From Pseudomonas hefeiensis (GTDB taxonomy: Bacteria; Pseudomonadota; Gammaproteobacteria; Pseudomonadales; Pseudomonadaceae): a stretch of 64,000 bases of DNA. Location: contig NZ_CP117449.1 in assembly GCF_030687835.1 (NCBI RefSeq), positions 4,154,001-4,218,000 of the forward strand, given 5' to 3'. Every line of letters begins with the position of its first letter. Position 1 is the stretch's first letter. Positions 17,444-26,376 of the stretch are shown here, piece by piece. Under the pieces are notes generated by a model. That model ran no database searches. It saw only the letters and a list, made by a program, of their open reading frames with translations, and was not told the origin of the DNA. The position numbers and the translations under genes were made by a program.

Positions 17444-20400
17444 TCAAGGAACGACAATGCGATCTCCAAGCCGCTTTCGGACAGCTTCTCTCAACTGAAC
17501 TTTGCCGAGATTGTCGAGAATGGAGGCTGAAAGAGGTTCGGAAGCCATCAACAATTGACGTCCGGGATGATCCGGTTCCAGCAGATCGAGGATTCGATCG
17601 GCAGTCGTACGATCGCGCCTGGCCATGGCGTTGGCGCCAACCAGCAGCAGAGCGCGTCGCTTGTTCGAGCTGGCGACCCGCTCAAAGAGTTTAAGGGCAT
17701 TTTCCGCGGAAGCATGGGCGCCGACGAGATGAGCCGCTGACGCCGCAAGGATTGGCGGCGAACTCAGCAGAAACGCGGATGTCAGATGCGCGACAATGCT
17801 AGGGTCTACGGAATCGGCGTCGGCCAGGGCGTCAATGGCGTCGAGGCGTATCCAGCGGGCTTCCGGAATATTGACGAGGTTCGATATTTTCTGCTGGATT
17901 CTGGCGCTACAGCAATTCGCTGCGACGATCAGGGCATTTTGGCTAAGCGCGCGGTCGACCGTTGTGGCGGCAAGATCGAGAAGAGTATTGCCGATTGCAT
18001 CGGATAAGGGACCGTTCACTGCAAGGGCAACGACCGCCTCTTGCGCAATATCAAAGCTTTCGGGCTCGTCGTAGTGCGGTTCAGCGCTCGACCAAGTGTC
18101 ATGCATCAGAAACAACAGCGTTTTGAGGTGATCCGGGTGCGGCCGTTCTGCAAGCAGGGCGACTAGGGCGCGGCGAACGCGACTGCCAGGATCGGATGCC
18201 ATTGTGAGGATTGCAGGCGGCAAGGGATCCGGGAGTGTCGGCGCAAGATGAAACAGCGCCGTACAGCGAGCATCGGCGCGCTGGTGGCGAAGCGCAGCCT
18301 CAATAAGGACGGTATCGCCAATCGCAATCGCCGCCTCGGTCGCACTGACGGCATGCTCTGTACGGCTGGCAATGGTCAGCCATTGGATGATCGCTGGCGA
18401 AGCGTCGCCACTGCTTGCGATGATGACCGGCACGACAAGGTCGAGCGCATCCGCATCGAGTTGCGAGGCACAAGCCGTCAGGAATGAGAGCGTCGGACCG
18501 TTGACCTTGCGAGCTTTCCGCTTCCTGGTCGGGAGCGCTTTGTAGATTTCCTTTAGTTCCCTTGGAAGCGCGCCTGTGATCAGCCTTAGGGTGGCCGCGT
18601 GACTGTCTTTCCCGAGTTGCCGGCGGGCGCGCTGCATGGCAGTTAGCAGGGTGACTTGTCGATCAGGCTGTCCACTATTCTCCTGGAATGCGGCGACCAG
18701 GGATTTTGGTGCGACTTTCAAAGCTGTGAGCGCAAGCTCGTCACACAGATCCACCTCAGAGGGAACTGAGCTGATCCGCGCCGTAAGCGTAGGCTCCAGC
18801 GCTGCGTTCCATTGCTCTCGCGCTGCCGCCCAGACATATGGCTCCTCATCCATACTCTTGCCCGCTACGAGAATCGCTCGAAGCTCGTCTTCACCCACCG
18901 GTCCGGGGGAGGTTAAGAGCGCCTGCGCCCAGGCACGGACCAACTCCGCTACGCGCGGATGGCTGGCAAGGACCAGCCAGCGACCCTCTACGCGAAGCTG
19001 ACGGATGTAGGCGTCGATGAAGACACCGGATGTGTACCCGTCGCCGTCATGGTTCGACTGCGCGGCCTCTTCAGCGGCATGGTCCCGTTCGCCATCCTCA
19101 ATTGCACGCCATTCCTCTCGGCCACTCTTAGCGTGTTGATGGTGGATGCTCGCGAGGTCGTCCAACGCAGCCTGCACTATCCTCTCGAACCCTGTTAGAT
19201 CGCGCATGGCGCCGGCCGCGACAGCATTGGCGTTAAGCTCGAAGCCGTGGCCGACCATCTCGTGCGCGGCGTCGAGATAGGCGGTGGTCAGGTTGGGTGC
19301 GAAGCGATCGAGCCGCTTGGCGAAGTCCACTCCGTAGTCCCCTCGGTCGAAACCAAGCTCCTCACGAATAAATCGGGCGGCGACTTCGGTCGCGATGGGG
19401 CTCGCGGACACAGAGTCATACCAGGCATCGTCAAAGACCGGCGGCTGCCAGTTATGGGTGAAGAAGGAAGCCCCCCGCTGTGTACCTTTCAACAGCCATC
19501 GCGCCACGCGGCTTGGTATCGAGGCATCGCTACCTACCTCGGACGCCAGCTCCAGCAATGGTGCGAACTTGGAGGCGGGGTCCATGAGACTTTCGTCCAG
19601 CCAGGCATCGATCGCTTCCTGGCTGTTGGAGTCAATTGCGAAGTCTTGGTCAACGTCCTGTCGGCCAGCGAACGTGCGAGCAACTTCATAAACTCTGGCT
19701 GCCGTTTCCATGCCCCAGCTGCGTTGCGTTGACGGCAGCTGAACGAGCGCGGAGATCAGGGTCTCGATCGCAAACTCGGTCTGCCCCCAGCAGCCCCTTG
19801 CGAAGGCCTCAAAGCCTTGGCGGACGCTCGGATGAGCGAAGGCGATCGTGCGGGCCGGCTGCCGCAGATGGCGGGCCGCGACCATACGGTCTACGAGGCG
19901 ATCCAAGCCATCGCCTAGCGCTCGATCAAGTCCACGTAGGGTGCGTTGAAGAGCGTGAAGTCGGGCGCGGTCGAACTGGCCCCGCGCCGCCAGCAGCGCC
20001 CAAACGATGGCTGAGGTTCCGCTAGTGTCGATAGATGATAGAGCTCTGACGACGACACCTTCCACCGCATCGCGCTGCGCCAACTCGAGCAGCCGGCGAA
20101 AGAAGACATGGTCTTCTTCCCCGGCATCCGGGCCGGTTTGCATGTGGGCGAAATACAGCTCTATCTCGAGCGGCGTCCCAAGCTTGTCTAGTACCTCATT
20201 GCGAAACGCGTACGCCTTGGTTTGCAGAGCGGCCGGTAGCTGATCCATGCGATTGTCATGAATGTCGCGGAGTTGACCATCCCGATACTGGCCGGCATCC
20301 AACTCGACCGACCACGTATTGAGACTCACCCCGACTTTGGCGCTCTGCATCATGTCGCTGCGGGACGTGATGACGAACTGGTGATCAGGCGTGGCCTTGG

Positions 20401-21496
20401 CGAGCAGGCGCGGCAGCTGCTCGGTCCATGCTTCGCTGCCCCCGCGTAGGCTAAATTGGCCCCACGGATCATCGACATAGAAGAGTGTCGATCCGTTGTT
20501 AACGACCTTACGCACGCTGGTCGGCGAATCGTCCGCGCCGATGGTAACAACTTCCAGCGCACCATCGCGCCGTCGCGCGATATCGCATAGCTTGAACGCC
20601 GCCTGCGTCTTGCCCGTACCTGAAGGGCCCATAATCACAACTGCATTCTTGTCGCTTAGGATTCTGAGCATCTCATCGAAGTTCGCAGGCGCCACGAAAT
20701 GCTCAAGGCTGGCAGAGCTGGCCAGGAACCCGCCGTGCGTCCTTACCGTCGCGAGAAGATCGTCGCTCGTCCATAGACCGGGCGTGCTGCCTCGGGTCCT
20801 CCGCTTGGCTTCGAGACGCAGCGTTGCGATCAGATTTTGCTGCTCGACCTTCGGAACATGCAGCAGGTCCGACATCAGTTCCCGGGTATCGGATGCGAGC
20901 TGCTTTTCGGTGAGCCTGCCCCAGATCGCGACGCGGCCTTCGGGCGAAGCTTTCAGTGTGGCATGAAGTCTCGGAGGGAAGCTTGCCTTGTCGGATACCT
21001 CTTCGAAGCCTTCGACCAGCAGGTTACGCGCGACTCCCTTGGCGTCGGCATTGGTCACGAGCAGATAGCGGGTGTTCGGATCGTCGAGATGATGCAGTGC
21101 TTTTCGGCGCCCACCTTTTTTGTCGGAGCCGTGCTTGAGCAGACCTTCGAAATCTACGACCGACCAGGGCTCGCCGCTGTCCATTTTGATTTGGATGACA
21201 AGCTTATATCCGCCAGAGACAGTCGCACTGGGTTGTACCCGTCCTGGCACGTTGGGCTCCAGATCTGCCTCCAGATCTTCCTCGTTTGCCGGTTCCAGCA
21301 CCAGGCGCGTAGCCGCTTTGGAAATGAGGAGGAGTTGCAGGGCTGCGAGGATCGAGACGTCTAGCTGATAGTCGAAACCGGCTTGAGCGGCGGCCGCGCC
21401 TCGCAGGGGACGCCTTGCTTCCGCGCGATCTGAGAAGGATGTGTCCGACGCGTCGGAGTGCGATTGCTTGATGTCTCGACGTTTATTTGTCGACAT
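17444..21496 (-). CDS. Large STAND ATPase with N-terminal DUF4297-like nuclease domain and C-terminal HEAT-like repeats
   Basis: This 1350-residue protein has three parts. Residues about 32-165 resemble a Cap4/DUF4297 nuclease (GAAAAQAGFDYQLDVSI, LVLEPANEEDLE, then LVIQIKMD with K at 104). Residues about 265-480 form a STAND-type P-loop NTPase, probably nSTAND3, with GPSGTGKT at 290-297, LFYVDDPWG (Walker B) at about 339-346 and FVITSRS (sensor). The C-terminal 700 residues are helical and repeat-like (for example DPGSRVRRALVALLAERPHP), consistent with HEAT/ARM ligand sensing. This is the architecture of Avs-like phage sensors: the repeats detect a phage protein, the ATPase oligomerises and the nuclease fires. 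It overlaps the upstream STAND gene by 14 bp. Confidence 0.85.
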   Translation of the reverse strand: MSTNKRRDIKQSHSDASDTSFSDRAEARRPLRGAAAAQAGFDYQLDVSILAALQLLLISKAATRLVLEPANEEDLEADLEPNVPGRVQPSATVSGGYKLVIQIKMDSGEPWSVVDFEGLLKHGSDKKGGRRKALHHLDDPNTRYLLVTNADAKGVARNLLVEGFEEVSDKASFPPRLHATLKASPEGRVAIWGRLTEKQLASDTRELMSDLLHVPKVEQQNLIATLRLEAKRRTRGSTPGLWTSDDLLATVRTHGGFLASSASLEHFVAPANFDEMLRILSDKNAVVIMGPSGTGKTQAAFKLCDIARRRDGALEVVTIGADDSPTSVRKVVNNGSTLFYVDDPWGQFSLRGGSEAWTEQLPRLLAKATPDHQFVITSRSDMMQSAKVGVSLNTWSVELDAGQYRDGQLRDIHDNRMDQLPAALQTKAYAFRNEVLDKLGTPLEIELYFAHMQTGPDAGEEDHVFFRRLLELAQRDAVEGVVVRALSSIDTSGTSAIVWALLAARGQFDRARLHALQRTLRGLDRALGDGLDRLVDRMVAARHLRQPARTIAFAHPSVRQGFEAFARGCWGQTEFAIETLISALVQLPSTQRSWGMETAARVYEVARTFAGRQDVDQDFAIDSNSQEAIDAWLDESLMDPASKFAPLLELASEVGSDASIPSRVARWLLKGTQRGASFFTHNWQPPVFDDAWYDSVSASPIATEVAARFIREELGFDRGDYGVDFAKRLDRFAPNLTTAYLDAAHEMVGHGFELNANAVAAGAMRDLTGFERIVQAALDDLASIHHQHAKSGREEWRAIEDGERDHAAEEAAQSNHDGDGYTSGVFIDAYIRQLRVEGRWLVLASHPRVAELVRAWAQALLTSPGPVGEDELRAILVAGKSMDEEPYVWAAAREQWNAALEPTLTARISSVPSEVDLCDELALTALKVAPKSLVAAFQENSGQPDRQVTLLTAMQRARRQLGKDSHAATLRLITGALPRELKEIYKALPTRKRKARKVNGPTLSFLTACASQLDADALDLVVPVIIASSGDASPAIIQWLTIASRTEHAVSATEAAIAIGDTVLIEAALRHQRADARCTALFHLAPTLPDPLPPAILTMASDPGSRVRRALVALLAERPHPDHLKTLLFLMHDTWSSAEPHYDEPESFDIAQEAVVALAVNGPLSDAIGNTLLDLAATTVDRALSQNALIVAANCCSARIQQKISNLVNIPEARWIRLDAIDALADADSVDPSIVAHLTSAFLLSSPPILAASAAHLVGAHASAENALKLFERVASSNKRRALLLVGANAMARRDRTTADRILDLLEPDHPGRQLLMASEPLSASILDNLGKVQLREAVRKRLGDRIVVP

Positions 21497-23801
21497 CGTC
21501 GAACACCGAGCGCTTTGTCACGACGGGGGTGGAAGCCGGAGCTTCCTCCTTCTTTGGCGTCACGATGTGCGTCCAATCCGCTTCGTCTTCGGAGCCTTCA
21601 TCATGCTGGCGCTTGCGCTCTTCAAGCGCCTCGACTGAGCGTTTCACGTGATCGCGCGCGTCGTCGATCAAAGCCGTGGCGTCCGCGTCGACACCAATCG
21701 TCTCAATGCAATCAAGCACGCCGAGAAGCTTTTTAAAGTGGCTGTCAGGCTCTTCGTCCAAGTCAGCGTCGGCAGCGATCTCATCGATCCTCTCTTCGAG
21801 CGACGGCAGCACAGTTGTCCGCAGCGCCAATCCCACACCGATAAGCCTTAGCGGCGGTATGACCGCTAGCATCTGTGGCTCGTCGAAGAAGGAGACGTCG
21901 AGACCGTTGAGCACGGCAGATTCCAGCCTGTCGGCTACCTCAGAGCGCAGATCGTTAGGCAAGACGCTGAGGTGATGAGCACGTGCATAGGTGGCGATCC
22001 GGGGATCGTTGCTGGTGAGGTCAGATTGCCAGCATGGCCGTCGAAGTAGATTGGGAAATTGCTCGACGGCTTTGATGAACACGGCCTCGCTTGAACGATA
22101 GGAAAGGAAGTGGAACAGCATCCAATTGCGGTGTAGTTCGTCGGGCGTGCGGCCAAGTCGTGCGACCAGAGCGTCGTCGAGCGTTGTCTGGATGACAAGC
22201 GCATCTCGAATGAGCGGCGAGCCCTCGCATGTGAAGCTACTAAGAATGGTGTCGATAGTCGCGCCTCGTATGAGCGCCGCCATCATATGGGGCTTCTGGC
22301 GCAGAATCTCCGTTAGGGCGTCGGAGATCGTCGGATGGGCGAAGGTCCATTTTGATCCCGAAAGCTTCAGGAACGAGCCTTTCAGCTCAGCGAAACAATC
22401 CTGAATCTTAGTGAGAGTGTACCCAGTCAGCTCAGCGACCGCCTGTGCGGCCGAAACGTCATGATCGTTAGGATCGAATCCGGCCTGATGGACATACACG
22501 AGGATGAGCGCGGCCTGCAGCTGATCATCTAAGGCGTTGACGGTATCAATCAGATGCTCTGTCGGCTCCTCCATAAAGCGTACGAGTGAGCTTTCGCGGG
22601 GCGCTAGGCCCTTGGTGAAGTTTGGGTCGCCGAGACGTTCGGCGATCCCAGGGAGAAAATCGCGAACCGCAGCTACAGCGGCTAGATGCGGTTTGATGCT
22701 CGATCGCCAGCTCTGGCTCTGCTCACCGAAATTTACATGATTATAGAGAATCTGCGTCTTCTCTTCGAACGTCAACTCGCCAACATCCACCACGGCGCTA
22801 CCGTCTGCGAATTGGGCAAGGTTGCGCTGCCCGAGCCGGCGCCGCGCCGCTTCATAGATATGTTTTCGGGAAGTTAGAAGAAATCGATTGCCATGCTTGA
22901 TCGCGGCCCGCAGCTTGGAGAAGGCAGACGTCCAGTCCTGCACATAGTCGTCGCGTAGCACATTGGAGCCGAAGGCATCGTCGATCCAGAAGAAGCGCCC
23001 TGGATCATTAGGATTCCAACCGGCCTCAAAGTCGCGTGGGCTGGTCAGAGCAAGTACGGTGTTGTCTGGATTTTCCGACGCTATGGTCGACACGATGGCG
23101 CCAATCGCTGATTTACCGCTAGAGGGATTACCGAGTAGCAGCACTACGCCGTGCTCAGAGATAGCGTTGACCGCATCGCGATGAGCCTGCGTAGGCACAT
23201 AGGTGCGAAGCTTTGGAATCCAGCTGTCAAGCAACGCCCGGCTCTGCTCGCTGAGCCGCTCATCTACGATCGAGGTGAGGTCGCCTAGGCCGTAGACCTG
23301 CGGAACGAGGGCCCGGAGGCGCGCGCTGCTCCTGATAACACGGACGATATACTGGCGACCGAGAATGTGCGGCTTACGCACGCCAAGCGCGCGGAGTTTG
23401 GCACGCATTGCGGCTGCGACAGGCGCATCTACGCTCATGTTCGTCATGAAGACGTAGGTTTCTGCTTGGCCGGCTTTGACCAGCTCCTCGACATGAGCGA
23501 TCTCGGCGGTGAGATCACTGAGCTTCAACGCCTTTGCGGCATCGGACGTATGCTTGCATTGCACGGTTCCGATCAACAGGGCGTCGTTTTCTGCAGAAAT
23601 GAGGAAGACCGCGTCCTGACCGCCGTCTTGAGCTTCGCGGAAGATTTCCACGGGCCGGCCGAGCACGACCTCGCATACCTGCGAGCATAGATCCTGAAAC
23701 GCGCGCCAGCCGATGGTGTGGAGCGCCAGATCGGTCCAAGGGCCGTTGGCTCTACGTTCGGGCAGCACAGAAGACTCGATTAGCACACCCTCGTCCTTCA
23801 T
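21483..23801 (-). CDS. STAND ATPase with N-terminal Mrr-like restriction endonuclease domain
   Basis: This 772-residue protein begins with an Mrr/REase-like domain: GWRAFQDLCSQVCEVVLG, then EIFREAQDGGQDAVF (D at 63) and IGTVQCKHTS (QxK at 81-83). A STAND P-loop module follows, with GNPSSGKS at 224-231, FFWIDDAFG at about 270-278 and FLLTSRKHIY. The C-terminal 400 residues are helical, and the tail is charged and probably disordered. I chose ATG 23801 because it overlaps the stop of the preceding SIR2-like frame (ATGA), which indicates translational coupling; an upstream start would run through that gene. With the next gene it forms a two-sensor operon in which each STAND carries a different nuclease type. 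Confidence 0.82.
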   Translation of the reverse strand: MKDEGVLIESSVLPERRANGPWTDLALHTIGWRAFQDLCSQVCEVVLGRPVEIFREAQDGGQDAVFLISAENDALLIGTVQCKHTSDAAKALKLSDLTAEIAHVEELVKAGQAETYVFMTNMSVDAPVAAAMRAKLRALGVRKPHILGRQYIVRVIRSSARLRALVPQVYGLGDLTSIVDERLSEQSRALLDSWIPKLRTYVPTQAHRDAVNAISEHGVVLLLGNPSSGKSAIGAIVSTIASENPDNTVLALTSPRDFEAGWNPNDPGRFFWIDDAFGSNVLRDDYVQDWTSAFSKLRAAIKHGNRFLLTSRKHIYEAARRRLGQRNLAQFADGSAVVDVGELTFEEKTQILYNHVNFGEQSQSWRSSIKPHLAAVAAVRDFLPGIAERLGDPNFTKGLAPRESSLVRFMEEPTEHLIDTVNALDDQLQAALILVYVHQAGFDPNDHDVSAAQAVAELTGYTLTKIQDCFAELKGSFLKLSGSKWTFAHPTISDALTEILRQKPHMMAALIRGATIDTILSSFTCEGSPLIRDALVIQTTLDDALVARLGRTPDELHRNWMLFHFLSYRSSEAVFIKAVEQFPNLLRRPCWQSDLTSNDPRIATYARAHHLSVLPNDLRSEVADRLESAVLNGLDVSFFDEPQMLAVIPPLRLIGVGLALRTTVLPSLEERIDEIAADADLDEEPDSHFKKLLGVLDCIETIGVDADATALIDDARDHVKRSVEALEERKRQHDEGSEDEADWTHIVTPKKEEAPASTPVVTKRSVFDDVDK

Positions 23802-24052
23802 GCAGTAGCAACAACACGTAGAACGCCGACTGGCGTAAGATGGATTTCCGCGTTTGTGGCGTCGCAATTTGCATCCGAATCAAGACAGAATTTGTCGATG
23901 CAGCGTTTTTCGACTGTTCTAGCTGACGGCAGATTATTAGGAGGATCCATGGAAAGCCCAGAGCCGCAGACCACTAGAAAGCTGGCGGCGTTCATAGAGG
24001 CTAGAAGTCGAGTGAGTGTCTCAGGCGTCAAGCGCCCCCCATGGAGAAACAT
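23798..24052 (-). CDS. SIR2-like N-terminal stub, coupled to the STAND operon
   Basis: This 84-residue frame contains LLASMNAASFLVVCGSGLS followed by MDPPNNLPSARTVEKRC. This is the Rossmann GxGxS and LPS segment that opens SIR2-domain defence proteins. The rest of a SIR2 fold, including the catalytic His region, is missing; the frame ends after about 40 further residues. Its TGA overlaps the ATG of the Mrr-STAND gene in an ATGA, so it looks like the first cistron of that operon. An in-frame internal deletion of a longer SIR2 gene would leave exactly this. Starts at 24100 or 24109 are also possible; AGGCGAG favours 24052. It may be non-functional or a small regulatory remnant. Confidence 0.5.
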   Translation of the reverse strand: MFLHGGRLTPETLTRLLASMNAASFLVVCGSGLSMDPPNNLPSARTVEKRCIDKFCLDSDANCDATNAEIHLTPVGVLRVVATA

Positions 24053-24601
24053 CTCGCCTACCTGATTCAGCTGCGATTTTATCGATCCGGTTGATCGCAT
24101 TAGTAGCACTCACCGTTGTCCCTCACTTTGGCTTTCTCAAAGCCCTTCTTGACCTGATCAGTGATCGAAAGGGTCATGCTGTGCTTCACTCCCTTATCTT
24201 CTCAAATCTATACTGTCCGACCTTGCTCGCATAGCCTGACTTCAGACGCAGCGCAACTCGAGGGGACGCACACTTTAAATTTGAGCGACAGTGTCCGATG
24301 TTATTTCTAGTTAAGCCTGCTTTTCCTGAATCCCGATCTTCCACCATGAAGACTTCCAGCACGTGCGGATTCAACGCGATGGCATCCTGGAATTCTGTTA
24401 AGAATCCCCCTTCGCTATCGCCCGCACATCGTGTGCGAACGAGGGCAAACCTGGGGGCAAAATTTACGATCCGAATGTCTGCCCCCCCAGCCAGAGCCCA
24501 GATGAAGTTTTTTTGCGACCCTGAGAGTCTTCGAAAAGCAGGGCAGACGTTTGCAGAACACCGCCATCATGAACGATACAACTACTTTGCAATTGTGGAG
24601 C
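24053..24601. other. Spacer between the STAND operon and the phosphatase unit, with a possible decayed frame
   Basis: About 550 bases without a solid gene. The STAND operon promoter should lie at the left end. On the minus strand one frame (24186 to about 24530) is open and protein-like (GGFLTEFQDAIALNPHVLEVFMVEDRDSGKAG, given here only in part) but lacks a good start; it may be the tail of a truncated gene. I could not assign it. The sequence near 24430-24450 (gtgcgaacgagggcaa) loosely resembles one near 30790, possibly a module-boundary repeat. Confidence 0.35.
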
Positions 24602-26371
24602 TCATTTCTGAGCCGGGTGCACCGCTTGCAGATGATTGGAAAACCCTACCTCATTTTCACAACGCCAAGTCGCCCACAGTTTGCATCCCGTCTCTCCGCC
24701 CATGTCCAGCTCAAACGCCAACCAGTTCCGAGCCGGCATCACATACCGATTAAAACCGGGGAACAACATCATCTCGACACAGTGCTGCACATCGATGGAT
24801 TGGACCTTGCTGGCGGTATGGTTCAGCAACTGAAGAAAAAGCCGTTCGGCCACTCCAATCAACGACGGATGCACCACACCTGACGAAGTAAATTGCTGAA
24901 TCTGCGCCCAGTTCGACGTTGGCGGAATATCCCTTCGGTAGCAACTGCCCCAGGCCGCGACATGCACGTCCCCAGAAGCAATGGATACACGCAGCATTCT
25001 CTGCTCAGCAATACGAGTCAGCGACTCCAGGAGTCGCTTACGCTCCCCCTCGTGATCCCCGTGCGACCAATGATCCTTAAGGTCATCAGCATTACTGTCG
25101 AGCACATGATCCTGCCCAAACGTATCGAGCAACCCTTCAGCCAGCGACAATTTGGGGTGCGCGACCGGAACCGAGGACAGGAAGATCAAGTGCTGACATT
25201 TGCTTCCAGGATAAGCAGGCTTACCGTCACGGAGCGTGTTGAGCCAAGCCTGCATAGCAGTCCAGGTATCGGCCCCCAGTACCTGGGTACGTGAACGCTC
25301 AGTGCGCAGATCAGCAACAAACAACGATACCGGCCCCAAGTGATAGCCGAAACTAAAGCCCGGCTGACCATCCAAGAGCGGCAAGGCCAATCGATCTCCC
25401 TTTAATCGGGCACTCCATTGCATCGGCTCATACTGTGGATCCTGCTGGGAAACGTTTGCACGCTGGAGCAATTGCAACGGCGGCAAATCATCAACGGCAT
25501 GCTGCAACTGAAACACCCAGAACGCCCTACGCGCATGACGCATCAACACCTGGAATAACTCACAGTGCTGCATAGCCGGGCTGTAGGACCCCCAACCGTC
25601 GAAGATGTCGTGGTCGTCCCACATCATCACCGTAGGGATTCTCGCCATCGCATCAGCGGCATCAAGGTTCGGTTTGGAGTGCCCCCAGTCACGCCGAGTA
25701 TCAGGCAGCCAACGATTGGCATAGAGCCCGAAATAATAGGATTCGATCTCCTTCTCCAGCGCCACGCTCACCTTGAACGCCAACTGCTCCTTGCGCGACA
25801 TTCCGACCCATTTCTTGAGAGGCTTCACATCCTCCCAGATCGAGTCAAAGTAAATCTGATCACCCCCCATCAGCAGCAAGTGGAACCGCTTCAACCCCTT
25901 GTCATGGATTCGCCCTTCGTGCCAAAGCTGCTCCTTGTCCAGCACGTAACTCGCAGCACGCAAGTCACTGTCATGGTTGCTGATCAGGTCAGCCCAGACG
26001 GCGTTTTCAGGGCGCACTAACTTGCGCATTCCACTAGGATCCGAAAAGCCATTGCAAGAGACGTAGGCCATTCTTGGGGCATAGTCTTGTCCGGGAATGG
26101 AGAACTGCCATTGCGGCCCTCCCTGCCCTAGACCAAACTGAACCGTTCGCTCCTGCGCCTGCTGATCACAGCTCAGGTCGTAACGAAGGATGGTTTCTTT
26201 CGGACGCTCCAGCAAAACCTTCGGCGCCGGACAAGACTGGCCGTCAACAGAAAGAACAGGAAATGCGGCGCCAGCTACAACTCCGACTAACGCGGTCACC
26301 TGCCACTGCCCGGTTTGGCTTACGCCTCGGAATGACAACACGGGCCCCACAGTAAAAAGTGCTTTTGACAT
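24602..26371 (-). CDS. PhoD-like metallophosphatase
   Basis: This 589-residue protein has an N-terminal beta-rich domain (about residues 1-95) and then a PhoD/metallophosphoesterase core: LLMGGDQIYFD (169-176, metal-binding D), MMWDDHDIFDGWGS (about 249-262, DDHD), and ASGDVHVAAWGS (465-476, GDVH). There is no signal peptide or Tat motif, unlike secreted PhoD enzymes, so it should act in the cytoplasm, perhaps on a nucleotide or phosphodiester. It follows the TIR-like/DUF4062 gene by 5 bp in the same direction, implying one operon. Inside a defence block such a pair may make and break, or activate and restrain, a signal. That role is inferred. Confidence 0.8.
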   Translation of the reverse strand: MSKALFTVGPVLSFRGVSQTGQWQVTALVGVVAGAAFPVLSVDGQSCPAPKVLLERPKETILRYDLSCDQQAQERTVQFGLGQGGPQWQFSIPGQDYAPRMAYVSCNGFSDPSGMRKLVRPENAVWADLISNHDSDLRAASYVLDKEQLWHEGRIHDKGLKRFHLLLMGGDQIYFDSIWEDVKPLKKWVGMSRKEQLAFKVSVALEKEIESYYFGLYANRWLPDTRRDWGHSKPNLDAADAMARIPTVMMWDDHDIFDGWGSYSPAMQHCELFQVLMRHARRAFWVFQLQHAVDDLPPLQLLQRANVSQQDPQYEPMQWSARLKGDRLALPLLDGQPGFSFGYHLGPVSLFVADLRTERSRTQVLGADTWTAMQAWLNTLRDGKPAYPGSKCQHLIFLSSVPVAHPKLSLAEGLLDTFGQDHVLDSNADDLKDHWSHGDHEGERKRLLESLTRIAEQRMLRVSIASGDVHVAAWGSCYRRDIPPTSNWAQIQQFTSSGVVHPSLIGVAERLFLQLLNHTASKVQSIDVQHCVEMMLFPGFNRYVMPARNWLAFELDMGGETGCKLWATWRCENEVGFSNHLQAVHPAQK

Positions 26372-26376
26372 CCCTG

